From DATKFM01 sp963810485 (lineage in GTDB: Bacteria > Pseudomonadota > Alphaproteobacteria > Dongiales > Dongiaceae), in the NCBI GenBank assembly GCA_963810485.1, contig CAWENQ010000004.1:992001-1056000 (forward strand): 64,000 nucleotides of DNA. Reading direction: 5' to 3'. The position numbers and the translations under genes were made by a program. Positions 34,307 through 42,938 of this stretch are shown here, piece by piece. The first letter of the stretch is position 1, and every line of letters starts with the position of its first letter. The notes beneath the pieces were generated by a model, which searched no databases, was not told the DNA's origin, and saw only the letters and a list, made by a program, of their open reading frames with translations.

Positions 34307-35389
34307 ATGTCGTCACTCGAGACCAACAAGTTCGTCGGCGCCGGCCTGCTGGCCGGCATGGCCCTGCTCGTCACCCATATCGTGGCCGACAAGCTGGTGG
34401 AGCCCCAGGTGATCCACGCCGCTACCGTCACGGTTCCCGAGGGCGAGGCTGGCGGAACGGCGGAGCCCGCCGCGCCGACGGCGCTGGAGCCGGTGAGCGG
34501 CCTGCTGGCCGCGGCCGATCCGGCCAAGGGCGCGGACGTTTTCAAGAAATGCTCGGCCTGCCATTCCGCGGCGAAGGGTGAGCCCGCCAAGGTCGGGCCT
34601 AACCTCTGGAACATCGTCGGCGCCAAGCATGGCCATATGGAGGGCTACGCCTATTCCGACGCCATGAAGGCCCTGGCGGACAAGGAATGGACCTATGAGG
34701 AGCTGAACGCATTCCTCGCCTCGCCCAAGGCCCATATTCCCGGCACCAAGATGACCTTCCCGGGCCTGAAGAAGGTGGAAGACCGCGCCGCCGTCATCGC
34801 CTATCTGCGCGGACAGGCGGATTCGCCAGCGCCGCTGCCCGACCAGGCGGCGATCGATGCCGCGACCGCGGCGGCGGCGCCAGCCGCAACCGAAGCGGCG
34901 GCAGCCGAACCGGCGGCAACCACCGATGCAGCCACGGCGCCTGCCGAACCAGCCGCCCCGGCTGAGCCGGCGGCAGCCAGTACCGCCGAGCCCGCAGCCG
35001 CTACAACCCAGACCGCGGCCGCCCCGGCCGGCGGCGATCTCGCGGCCCTGCTGGCCGCGGCAGATCCGGCGCAGGGCCAGACGGTCGCGAAGAAATGCGC
35101 CGCCTGCCACAATTTCGAAAAGGGCGGCGCCAACAAGGTGGGGCCCAATCTCTGGGATATCGTCGGCGCCAAGCATGCCCACAAGGAAGACTACAGCTAT
35201 TCCGACGCCATCAAGGGCATGGCCGACAAGGAATGGACCTATGCGGAGTTGGATGCCTTCCTGACGGCGCCCAAGGCCTACGCGCCAGGCACCAAGATGA
35301 CTTTCGTCGGCATCAAGAAACCGGAAGACCGCGCCGCCCTCCTCGCCTATCTGCGCAGCCTGAGCGACAGCCCGAAGCCGCTGCCATAG
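34307..35389 (+). CDS. Membrane-anchored cytochrome c with two tandem haem domains
   Basis: 360 residues. Residues 10-27 form an uncleaved anchor. Two homologous class I cytochrome c domains follow: haem motif CSACH at 82-86 with Met149 (GTKMTF) and CAACH at 264-268 with Met331. An Ala/Pro/Glu/Thr-rich linker of about 70 residues joins them. Single-domain relatives (CycM/c552 type) carry electrons to cytochrome oxidase and usually sit beside kdsB–pheA, as here. The two domains share long segments such as DKEWTY, so this is an internal duplication. AGGGGG precedes the ATG; a second ATG at 34277 is possible. Confidence 0.92.
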   Translation: MSSLETNKFVGAGLLAGMALLVTHIVADKLVEPQVIHAATVTVPEGEAGGTAEPAAPTALEPVSGLLAAADPAKGADVFKKCSACHSAAKGEPAKVGPNLWNIVGAKHGHMEGYAYSDAMKALADKEWTYEELNAFLASPKAHIPGTKMTFPGLKKVEDRAAVIAYLRGQADSPAPLPDQAAIDAATAAAAPAATEAAAAEPAATTDAATAPAEPAAPAEPAAASTAEPAAATTQTAAAPAGGDLAALLAAADPAQGQTVAKKCAACHNFEKGGANKVGPNLWDIVGAKHAHKEDYSYSDAIKGMADKEWTYAELDAFLTAPKAYAPGTKMTFVGIKKPEDRAALLAYLRSLSDSPKPLP

Positions 35390-35405
35390 CCCGCCATGTC
35401 TCGTC

Positions 35406-35442
35406 AGGCCCTCACCGGGATTTCGTATTCCGGTTGAGGGCC
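35406..35442. terminator. Stem-loop after the cytochrome gene
   Basis: AGGCCCTCA (35406-35414) pairs with TGAGGGCCT (35434-35442), with inner CCGG pairing, between the cytochrome stop codon and the next start. It has no long T-run and is a probable transcript end or processing structure. Confidence 0.5.
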
Positions 35443-35467
35443 TGAATCATTTCAAGGGTCCTTTCCG

Positions 35468-36256
35468 ATGACCACGACCGCCAAACCGATCGACGAAAAG
35501 CTGCTGCGCTTTGCCAGCCAACTGGCCGACGCCAGCGGCGCGATCATCATGAAATATTTCCGGCAGAAGTTCGATGTCGAGCTGAAGGCCGACTCCAGCC
35601 CGGTGAGCACGGCCGACCGCGCCGCCGAGGCGGAGATCCGCCGCCTGATCGGCGAGCACTATCCCGCCCATGGCGTCATCGGCGAGGAATATGGCGCCGA
35701 CAAGCCGGAGGCTGAATTCGTTTGGGTTCTTGATCCCATAGACGGCACGAAATCCTTCATCACCGGACGGCCGCTGTTTGGCACGCTGATCGCGCTGATG
35801 CGCGAAGGCCACCCGGCGGCGGGCATCATCGATCATCCTGCGGTGGGCGAGCGTTGGGTCGGCGGCATCGGCCATCCCACCACCCATGACGGCAAGCCGG
35901 TGCGCGTCAGAAGCTGCGGCGATCTCTCGCTGGCGGCGATGTTCGCCAGTTCGCCCTACTACTATCACGCCGATGCGGGCCCCCCGTTCGAACGGGTACG
36001 CACGAAATCGCGGCAGATCCTGTTCAGCAGCGACTGTTACGCCTACGGCCTGATCGCCAGCGGCTTCGCCGACCTGATGGTGGATGCGAAGATGTCGATC
36101 TATGACTATCTGGCGGCGGTGCCGGTGATTGAAGGCGCTGGTGGCGTGATGACCGACTGGAAGGGCCGGCCGATGACGCTGAAATCCGGCGACCGCGTGC
36201 TGGCCGCCGGCGATCCGCGCCTGCATGAGCAGGTGATGGGGATTCTGAACGGCTGA
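35468..36256 (+). CDS. hisN: Histidinol-phosphate phosphatase, inositol monophosphatase family (HisN type)
   Basis: 262 residues. Metal-binding motifs of the IMPase superfamily: GVIGEEYG (first Glu), WVLDPIDGTKSFITG (Asp-Pro-Ile-Asp-Gly-Thr) and the C-terminal DAKMSIYDYLAAVPVIEGAGG, in which IYDY replaces the usual WD. The last feature and the RxxT-like FITGRPLFGTLIA loop match the HisN histidinol-phosphatase subgroup. It likely dephosphorylates histidinol phosphate, the penultimate step but one of histidine synthesis; another sugar phosphate is possible. It follows the cytochrome gene after a hairpin. Confidence 0.87.
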   Translation: MTTTAKPIDEKLLRFASQLADASGAIIMKYFRQKFDVELKADSSPVSTADRAAEAEIRRLIGEHYPAHGVIGEEYGADKPEAEFVWVLDPIDGTKSFITGRPLFGTLIALMREGHPAAGIIDHPAVGERWVGGIGHPTTHDGKPVRVRSCGDLSLAAMFASSPYYYHADAGPPFERVRTKSRQILFSSDCYAYGLIASGFADLMVDAKMSIYDYLAAVPVIEGAGGVMTDWKGRPMTLKSGDRVLAAGDPRLHEQVMGILNG

Positions 36257-36262
36257 AAAGCC

Positions 36263-36286
36263 GAACGCGCCCCGAAGGGCGCGTTC
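36263..36286. terminator. Bidirectional terminator-like hairpin
   Basis: GAACGCGCCC (36263-36272) and GGGCGCGTTC (36277-36286) form a perfect 10-bp stem with a CGAA tetraloop, 7 bases after the hisN stop. On the complementary strand it is followed by GGCTTTT, so it also suits the converging LEA-like gene. Confidence 0.75.
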
Positions 36287-36321
36287 TCACGTGGAAGCAA
36301 AGTGCAGAGTTGCCGCGAATC

Positions 36322-36681
36322 CTAGAAGATCGAGTTGATCACCTGCTTGGTCCAGTCGATCGCGCGGTTGGCGGCGCGGCCGGTCGCATCGACAGCGGTC
36401 TCTACCGCCGAGCCCGTCGCTTCGGCGGCGTTGTCCACCGCCGTGCCTGTAGCCTTTGCGGCCGTCTCGACAGCTTCGCCGGTGGCGTGGCCGGCATTTT
36501 CAACGGTCGTGCCCACCGTGCTGGCGGTTTGGCTCACGGCATTACCCGTGCTCTCGGCAGTGCGCATCGCCCAGCCGCCGCCATGAGCCTGAACCTGGCT
36601 GGCCGCGACCAGGTATGCGAGGGACAGGGCCAGGACGCCAAATGCTAGGCGCTTGGGCCGCTTATGAAAGTGCTTTTCCAT
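36322..36681 (-). CDS. Exported LEA-like protein with six 11-residue repeats
   Basis: 119 residues from the ATG at 36681 (AAGGA upstream). A basic start and a hydrophobic segment ending QVQA-HGG form a Sec signal. The rest is six consecutive 11-residue units of the pattern xATGxAVxxAA, for example HATGEAVETAA, KATGTAVDNAA and EATGSAVETAV. Such 11-mer Ala/Thr/Glu repeats fold as amphipathic helices and resemble group 3 LEA proteins, which protect against drying. It ends IDWTKQVINSIF. Export to the periplasm is inferred from the signal; function is not established. Confidence 0.75.
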   Translation of the reverse strand: MEKHFHKRPKRLAFGVLALSLAYLVAASQVQAHGGGWAMRTAESTGNAVSQTASTVGTTVENAGHATGEAVETAAKATGTAVDNAAEATGSAVETAVDATGRAANRAIDWTKQVINSIF

Positions 36682-36814
36682 GGATATTCCTTTCATCCGC
36701 TGAAAGAGCCGTCGCTGCAGGTGGCACCGCCGCGTCGGCATTTCAAGCTGCGCCCCGAAAGGCATTTTGGAGCGGTTTATGGCGACTTTGTGGCGTTTGC
36801 CGCCGGCGAAATAC

Positions 36815-37678
36815 TTAACGCCGGGCCTGCATCGTAGGTAACACCAGACGGTCGATCCAGTTCCGCACTTCGCAATGGCGGATGTCCTCGCTCATCACGT
36901 CCTCGTCGATGCCCAGCAGCCAGGCGATGTCCTTGCGGCTCGGATCCTGATGCAGCGCCTCCAGAAGATTGACGAAGCTCTCCGCCGCCGGACGGTCACG
37001 GAAGAAGCCGAGCTTGATCAGCTTGTCGATGCGGCACCAGGTCAGCCGCGCCATCTCGTGCAGATTATATTCCGGATGATATTGCAGCCCCCAGAACACG
37101 CCGCCCTTGTGGGTGACCGCCACCGCCTGGATATGGGTGAAAGCGTTGGCCGCCAAATGGGTGGAGCCTGGCGGCAGGTGCGTGATCTCGTCCACATGGC
37201 TGATGAAGGCGTCGAACACGCCGGCCTTGCCGAAATAGAGCGGATGGCCGCGCCCGTCGGGGGTGAGCTGGATCTTGCGGGCGATGCCCATCTCGCGGCC
37301 GCGCGGATTGGCGCGCACGATGCCGCCGGCGGCGGCCACGGCGATCTGCGCGGCCCAGCAGCTGCCGAAGCTGGGCACGCGCGACTCGAATGCCGCCTGG
37401 GCCAGCTCGATCTGCGGACCGACGCGGGGATCGTCCTCGTAGATGGTCAGGCTGCAGCCGGTCCAGGCGATGCCGTCATATTGCGCCAGCGCCGCACCCT
37501 TGGGCAGGCTCGTCCCGGGATCCGCCGGGTGGATCACGTCGCAGACCGCACCCGGGCAGCATTTTTTCAACATGGCGACATAGAGATCGCCGGCCGCCGA
37601 GGCGCCGCCCGCCTGCAGCTCGACGCGGGCCTCCTTGTTGTAGCCATCCACCACCAGAAAACGCGGACCGCCAGCCAT
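36815..37678 (-). CDS. Class I glutamine amidotransferase-like protein
   Basis: 287 residues. The nucleophile elbow is GSCWAAQ (Cys107) and the His-Glu pair is in YHPEYN (His201, Glu203), completing the GATase triad. The C-terminal 70 residues (DKLIKLGFFRDRPAAESF ...) are extra to the domain. The closest match is the GMP-synthase-like GATase group, which includes enzymes of unknown acceptor. GAGGAG lies 9 bases before the ATG. It is divergent from the GNAT gene with a 78-base gap. The substrate is unknown. Confidence 0.87.
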   Translation of the reverse strand: MAGGPRFLVVDGYNKEARVELQAGGASAAGDLYVAMLKKCCPGAVCDVIHPADPGTSLPKGAALAQYDGIAWTGCSLTIYEDDPRVGPQIELAQAAFESRVPSFGSCWAAQIAVAAAGGIVRANPRGREMGIARKIQLTPDGRGHPLYFGKAGVFDAFISHVDEITHLPPGSTHLAANAFTHIQAVAVTHKGGVFWGLQYHPEYNLHEMARLTWCRIDKLIKLGFFRDRPAAESFVNLLEALHQDPSRKDIAWLLGIDEDVMSEDIRHCEVRNWIDRLVLPTMQARR

Positions 37679-37756
37679 GGAAATCTAACTCCTCGAATGC
37701 GAAATCGGCGGCTAATCTAGCGGCTGGATTGAGGATCGGCAAAGCCGGGACCCGCC

Positions 37757-38287
37757 ATGACCAATGCCACTTTAACCACGCCACGGCTGCTGCTGCGGGA
37801 GCGGCGGCGTGAGGACATCCGCGCGTATCTGGAGATGGATGGGGATCCCGAGGTCATGCGCTATGTCGGCGACGGCACGGTGCCCGATCCCGTGGCGCAC
37901 GCCGTACGCTTGAGCCAACGCATTGCGGCGGGCAATGGCAATGGCCTGTGGGTATGGAGCGTATTCGAGCGTGACCGGCCCGATGAGTTTCTGGGCTGCG
38001 CGCTCCTGAGCCCGGAACCGATGCTGAATCGCATCGAGTTGGCTTACCGGTTTAAGAGGTCGGCGTGGGGCCGCGGCATCGCGACCGAAGCTGCGAGCGC
38101 CTGCTTGAATTTTGGTTTCGGCGAGTGCGGTCTGCTGGAGATCGTGGCCCTGGCCTATCCGGACAACGTGCCGTCGCAGCGCGTTCTGGCGAAACTGGGG
38201 TTCAAGCAGACTGGGCATCATGAGGCCTATGGTCAGAATCTGCTGCTTCTACGATTAACAGTCGAGGAGCATCGCCTGCGATCATAG
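37757..38287 (+). CDS. GNAT-family N-acetyltransferase, RimJ/RimL type
   Basis: 176 residues starting with the RimJ-like TPRLLLRERRREDIRAYLEMDGDPEVMRYVG. The acetyl-CoA-binding motif A is visible as LAYRFKRSAWGRGIATEAASACLNFGF, followed by PDNVPSQRVLAKLGFKQTG. The acceptor is unknown. The last few bases overlap the end of a decayed MFS gene on the opposite strand. Confidence 0.9.
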   Translation: MTNATLTTPRLLLRERRREDIRAYLEMDGDPEVMRYVGDGTVPDPVAHAVRLSQRIAAGNGNGLWVWSVFERDRPDEFLGCALLSPEPMLNRIELAYRFKRSAWGRGIATEAASACLNFGFGECGLLEIVALAYPDNVPSQRVLAKLGFKQTGHHEAYGQNLLLLRLTVEEHRLRS

Positions 38288-38345
38288 GCAGTCATCCAGC
38301 CGTTTCACTTTGTAGAGATTTTAGAACAGCTTGATCCACACGGCG
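38282..38345 (-). pseudogene. Relic of an MFS transporter 3' end
   Basis: Read on the minus strand this stretch gives VWIKLF-stop-NLYKVKRLDDCL-stop. The last residues of the intact MFS gene 2.1 kb away are LWIRLFPDLYKVDRLDHRL, so 12 of 19 residues agree and the stop is in the same place. The DNA shares CACTTTGTAGAGAT exactly. An internal stop shows it is dead. It abuts the GNAT stop codon. Confidence 0.75.
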
Positions 38346-38563
38346 CCGGCAGCAGCGTCCCGACGTCTTCCGGGCGGGCGGCTGGAAAAAAGTGTGATCG
38401 CCATCACCGCGGCGTTCGTCGGAGCAGCGCATGCTGGGAAAAGACAGTCCTTGTCCACGCTTAGCCGTTCGGGGCGGTTTGAACCCTTCCCCGTTTTTCC
38501 TCGACCCACAAGGCGCACGGATTAGCGACGCCTGGAGGCGTCCAGCCAGTTGAGGAGGAAGTG
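38346..38563. other. Upstream region of the secreted unknown protein
   Basis: About 218 bases with no convincing gene. It carries the ribosome-binding site AGGAGG at 38552-38557 for the gene starting at 38564. Homology to the MFS gene is not evident beyond the first few bases, so the origin of this segment is unclear. Confidence 0.4.
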
Positions 38564-40418
38564 ATGTCTCACAGTCAATTCCGCGGCCTGTCGCAGATTG
38601 CAGAGCGGTCAAATGACTCCTGTAGCCGGAACACCGCAGGGAAACAGTGCTGGTTTTTTCCGGCCGCTGCGTTGATGACAACGCTGCTGTCAAGCCTTCC
38701 GGCCATTGCCGATACAGGCGATGTCTATCTGACAAGCGCTATTCCGGAAGAAATGACGGTCAACAGCAACGGGAGCGCGTACACCGGCATTGTGGGTTCG
38801 GGGCTGGCGAATATTGTTGCCGAGGCCCGTGTCCATTTCGACACCGGGCATGTCGGCGGCGTCAAGAGCTGGTCGGTATGGGCAACCCTGTCTTTGGGCG
38901 AGGAGAGTTTGTCCCTTCGCAACTATGGCGTCAGCAAATCCTATGGGATCGGCGATCGACCGGATCGAGTTGACCGGCTAGAACAAATCATCGTTCCGCA
39001 GGCTGCGTACCAGCAATGGATCGTGAGCCAGTGCAACGCTCTGGCCGATTCGTTGCGCAACTCCGGACTGACGAACAAAGCGATCTTCAGCGAAGATCGA
39101 GAGCTCACGGTGAAAATCAGCGCCGACTATACCTATGACTTGACCGGCTCCGGTTCAGGCAATGTGTTGTTTGAGGGAACACCAACCGAGCCGTCAATCG
39201 ACATCACCTGCAAGAAGTGGGATGGCGCCACGGCGCCGGTGGCCGGCGGCGGTGTCACGACCGGACTGGTGTCGGCGCAGCTCACGGTGATCGAGACCTA
39301 CGGTCCGTCGGGCGTATGCATGCTCAAGCTCTCGGGCGTTCTGGAAACCGCGAGCGCCAATACCGAAGTCCGCTACCGCTACGAAGACGATCAGGGCCAC
39401 AAGAGCAGCGTCTACGACGCCACGACCGATCACTCGAAGACGGCCTTCTTCTTTCAGCAGTACAATCTCGACAACAATCCCGACGGTGCCGAAACGGGCA
39501 AGGTTCGGGTGGTCGGGGTCAACTATAACTTCGTGTCGGCCTGGAAACCCTACTCGATGAATTGCGTGAAGCCGGGCGCTACGGGCCTCACGGCCACTAT
39601 GCCGCCGACACTGACGCTGGCGGCGGTCGCCATTCCCGGCAATGCGGTGATGATCGGCGGGCAGATCTGTCCGAAACAGGTCCGGCTGGCCGGCAAGATC
39701 CAGGGCAACGGCCATTTCCACGGCAAAGCCGTGTTCTTTGGGCCGTCCTACCTGTCTCCGCAGCAATCCTATGAGGTCGAGAACGACAGCGCGGATTGGG
39801 TGTTTGCCATCTACGACCTGAACTGGGGACACGACATCAACCAGCTTGCCGTTCCCGATACGGACGACGAGCCGATGCAGCAGACCGTCAGGTTCAGCTT
39901 CAATGTCAACGGAAGCGAAACGCCCGGCGCGCTGTTTCCGATGAACGATCCGCCGGTCGCGTCGATCCAGCAGAAGCCGTTCAAGTTCACCTGCCAATGG
40001 CCGAAGGTCACGCCGGGCCTGCAAGGTGGCAGCGACCTGACGGTCCCGCAGCCGAAGCCGACCGCTCAGCAACAGACGGGCCAGGCTCTCGCCGGGAGTT
40101 CCGCAAGTCGCAACCGTCACGTCTCCCTTCTCCATCCAGTCACCACGCGGCATCGTGCAGCAGGGCGTGATCCGCTTGCAGGGCGTGACCGACAAGAACG
40201 CCAGGTTCGTCCTGTCATGGTCTGCGCGCAAGGACGGCGCCTATAAGCCGGTGCATGCCCGGGGCTTGCCTGAGAAAATGATGGGCGCCGCGGCCAAGTT
40301 CGACATCAAGGCGCTAGGCGCAGGGTCCGCATGGCGGCTTCAGGTCTGCCCGCAGGAAGCGACGAGCGCAGCCGCCTGCCGGCAGACCGACTTCAAGGCG
40401 CCGGCACTGCAGAACTGA
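38564..40418 (+). pseudogene. Secreted cysteine-rich protein of unknown family, one +1 frameshift
   Basis: Reading is intact from ATG 38564 (AGGAGG upstream) to about 40100, about 510 residues, then shifts one base into a frame reading VPQVATVTSPFSIQSPRG and ending TDFKAPALQN at 40418. Without the shift the tail becomes an Arg-rich out-of-frame stretch stopping at 40246. The corrected protein is about 617 residues. A signal peptide ends near LPAIA-DTG. Eight cysteines occur after it (for example SQCNA, DITCKK, GQICPKQ, QVCPQEA), an even number that suits disulfides. I recognise no family; segments after QICP and TCQWP look like beta-sandwich modules. Confidence 0.7.
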
Positions 40419-40432
40419 GCAAGTCTTCTGCC

Positions 40433-41677
40433 CTACAGCCTGTGATCGAGCCGGTCCACTTTGTAGAGATCCGGAAACAGCCGGATCCACAGCAATACCA
40501 CCAGCAGCGTGCCAACGCCGCCGACCAGAGCGGCGGGCACGGTGCCAATCAGCCAGGCGACCAAGCCGGACTCGAACATCCCCAGCTCGTTCGAAGCGCC
40601 GATGAACACCATCTCGACAGCGGTGACACGGCCGCGCATGTGGTCGGGTGTCGCCAGCGGCACCACGGTGCTGCGGATGAAGACGCTGACCAGGTCGGCC
40701 GCGCCTAGAACTGCCAGGGAGATCAGCGACAGCGTGAAATTCTCCGAAAGCGCAAAGACGATCGTCGCCAGACCGAAGATCGCGACCGAGAGGTACAGTG
40801 TGTGTCCGACGCGGCTGCGGAGCGGGAAATAGGCGAGTGCAATCGCCATGACGATGGCGCCCACGGCCGGCGCGGCGCGCAGCACGCCCAGGCCGATCGA
40901 ATCGACTCCCAGAATATCCTGGGCAAAGATGGGCAGCAGCGCGGTGACGCCGCCCAGCAGAACCGCAAACAGATCGAGACTGATGGCGCCCAGCAGCAGC
41001 GGCTTCCGCCGGATTAGGATGATGCCGGCCAGTAGGCTGGTCCAGTCGGGGCTTTCCGTTGCTGCCGCGGGTCTCGCCCGGATGGCCATCGTCAAGAGGA
41101 CCGAACCCGCCAGCATGACTGCAGCCACGGCGTAGACCGAGACCGGCGACAGCGCGTAGAGGAACCCGCCCAGGAGGGGACCCACCACGAAGGACACCTG
41201 GAAGCCGGAAGAACGCCATGCGACGGCGTTGGCCATGACGTCGAGCGGCACCAGGTCCGGCAGCATGGCGCGGCCCGCCGGGGCGCCGAAGGCGCGGGTC
41301 ACGCCCATGCCCAGCGCCAGCAGGTAGAATGGCCACACTTCGGCGGCGCCATCGTAGGTGATCTTCAGGAGCACCAGCGCCATCAGGGCGCGGGCGCCGT
41401 CACTGATCTGGATGACCCGCCGGCGGTCGAACCGGTCGGACGCATGGCCCGCCAGCAGCACCAGCAGCGGCACCGGCAGAAATTCCGCCAGGCCGATCAG
41501 CCCGAGATCCAGCGGATTGCCGGTGATCTGGTAGACCTGCCAGCCGATCACCACGGCCATCATTTGCATCGGCACCAGCTGGCAGAGCTGGGCGAACCAG
41601 TAGAACGTGAAATCGCGGTGGCGGAACGCGGCAAAGCCGCCGCGCGGGCCGGTTTCGGATGGCGCGGCGCCGTTCAT
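40433..41677 (-). CDS. MFS transporter, EntS-like (second of a tandem pair)
   Basis: 414 residues with 12 predicted helices. It starts NGAAPSETGPRGGFAAFRHRDF, close to the upstream neighbour's AALRHRDFAFY; the loop GHASDRFDRRRVIQ is the MFS motif. The two genes are paralogues (for example LLGAISLDLFAVL in both) and overlap as ATGA at 41674-41677, so they arose by tandem duplication and are co-translated. Substrate unknown; drug or siderophore efflux is typical. Its 3' end resembles the relic at 38282. Confidence 0.88.
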   Translation of the reverse strand: MNGAAPSETGPRGGFAAFRHRDFTFYWFAQLCQLVPMQMMAVVIGWQVYQITGNPLDLGLIGLAEFLPVPLLVLLAGHASDRFDRRRVIQISDGARALMALVLLKITYDGAAEVWPFYLLALGMGVTRAFGAPAGRAMLPDLVPLDVMANAVAWRSSGFQVSFVVGPLLGGFLYALSPVSVYAVAAVMLAGSVLLTMAIRARPAAATESPDWTSLLAGIILIRRKPLLLGAISLDLFAVLLGGVTALLPIFAQDILGVDSIGLGVLRAAPAVGAIVMAIALAYFPLRSRVGHTLYLSVAIFGLATIVFALSENFTLSLISLAVLGAADLVSVFIRSTVVPLATPDHMRGRVTAVEMVFIGASNELGMFESGLVAWLIGTVPAALVGGVGTLLVVLLWIRLFPDLYKVDRLDHRL

Positions 41678-42912
41678 GGCGCGTGGATATCCTCGAAGCG
41701 GTCGACATCGCGCAGCACCGGGAACATTCGCGTCCATAACAGGGTCACGGCGAGAGTCAGCGTGCCGCCGGCCACCACAGCTGCCACAGGCCCCAGGAGC
41801 GCGGCTGCGCTGCCGGCCACCGTGCCACCCAGTTCGTTCGAGCCACTGATGAACACCCCCTCCACGGCGATGACGCGGCCGCGCAGAGCATCGGGAGTCG
41901 CCAGCGGCACCAGCGTGCCTCGCACATACACGCTCACCATGTCGGCGGCGCCCATGATGAAGATCGCGAATGCGGACAGCCAATAGTTCTGGGAGACGCC
42001 GAAGACGATGGCCGCAACGCCGAAGATGCCCACGGCCACGAACAGCCGCCGGCCGACCTTGCGCCGCAGCGGCAACTGGGTCAGCACCGCCGCCGACGCC
42101 ACGCCGCCCACTGCCTGGAAGGTGCGGAGCAGGCCGCCCCAGTCCGAATTCACATGGAGGATATCCTTGGCGAAAACCGGGATCAGCGCCGTGGCGCCTG
42201 AGAAGAGCACGGCGAAAAGGTCCAGCGAGATTGCCCCCAGCAGCAGCTTGTTGCGATGGATCAGCGTCAGGCCGGCCAGCAATGCCGCCAGATCGCCGCC
42301 CGACGAGTCGCTATGGGCGGATGGTTCGATGGTGCGACCACGCATCAGGATAGTGGCGGCCAGTGCGGCGACCAGCAGCAGGGCCGTGGTTCCGAAGGCA
42401 TAGCCGGGGCCAAAGGCATAGAGGAGTCCACCGAGGCCGGGGCCGATCACGACAGCGGTCTGCCAGGTGGCCGAAGACCAGGCGACGCCGCTCGGCAGGT
42501 CGTCCTTCGGCATCAGGCTCGGCATGATGGCGCGGGCGGCCGGGTTGGCGACGGCGCGGGCCAGGCCGAAGATGAAGGCGATCATGAGAATGGCCGCCAC
42601 GGACATCATATCGAGCGCAGAGATCAACAGGAGCGCCGCCGCGGCCGCCATCTCGAACGCCACGCCCAAGATAATGATGCGCCGGCGGTCATAGCGGTCC
42701 GCCCAATGGCCGGAGGGCAGCGCCAGCAGGACCGTCGGCAGGAACTCGACGAAATAGACCAGGCCCAGCATGAAGGCGCTGGCGGTCAGGTCATAGACCA
42801 GCCAGGCCAGGGCGGTGGCCTGCACCTGCATGGCGATCGTCCAGAGGAAGCTGGACGTCACGTAGAAGGCGAAATCCCGGTGGCGGAGTGCGGCCAGGCT
42901 GAGGCCAGCCAT
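41674..42912 (-). CDS. MFS transporter, EntS-like (first of a tandem pair)
   Basis: 412 residues, 12 predicted helices. The start MAGLSLAALRHRDFAFYVTSSFLWTIAMQ and the loop SGHWADRYDRRRII fit the EntS/MFS_3 family; PDALRGRVIAVEGVFISGSNELGG in the second half is shared with its neighbour. AAGGA precedes the ATG. It begins 26 bases after the HAD gene on the same strand, so HAD–MFS–MFS are probably one transcript. Confidence 0.88.
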   Translation of the reverse strand: MAGLSLAALRHRDFAFYVTSSFLWTIAMQVQATALAWLVYDLTASAFMLGLVYFVEFLPTVLLALPSGHWADRYDRRRIIILGVAFEMAAAAALLLISALDMMSVAAILMIAFIFGLARAVANPAARAIMPSLMPKDDLPSGVAWSSATWQTAVVIGPGLGGLLYAFGPGYAFGTTALLLVAALAATILMRGRTIEPSAHSDSSGGDLAALLAGLTLIHRNKLLLGAISLDLFAVLFSGATALIPVFAKDILHVNSDWGGLLRTFQAVGGVASAAVLTQLPLRRKVGRRLFVAVGIFGVAAIVFGVSQNYWLSAFAIFIMGAADMVSVYVRGTLVPLATPDALRGRVIAVEGVFISGSNELGGTVAGSAAALLGPVAAVVAGGTLTLAVTLLWTRMFPVLRDVDRFEDIHAP

Positions 42913-42938
42913 GGAGAGTCCTTAAAGGGCGGCGGCTG

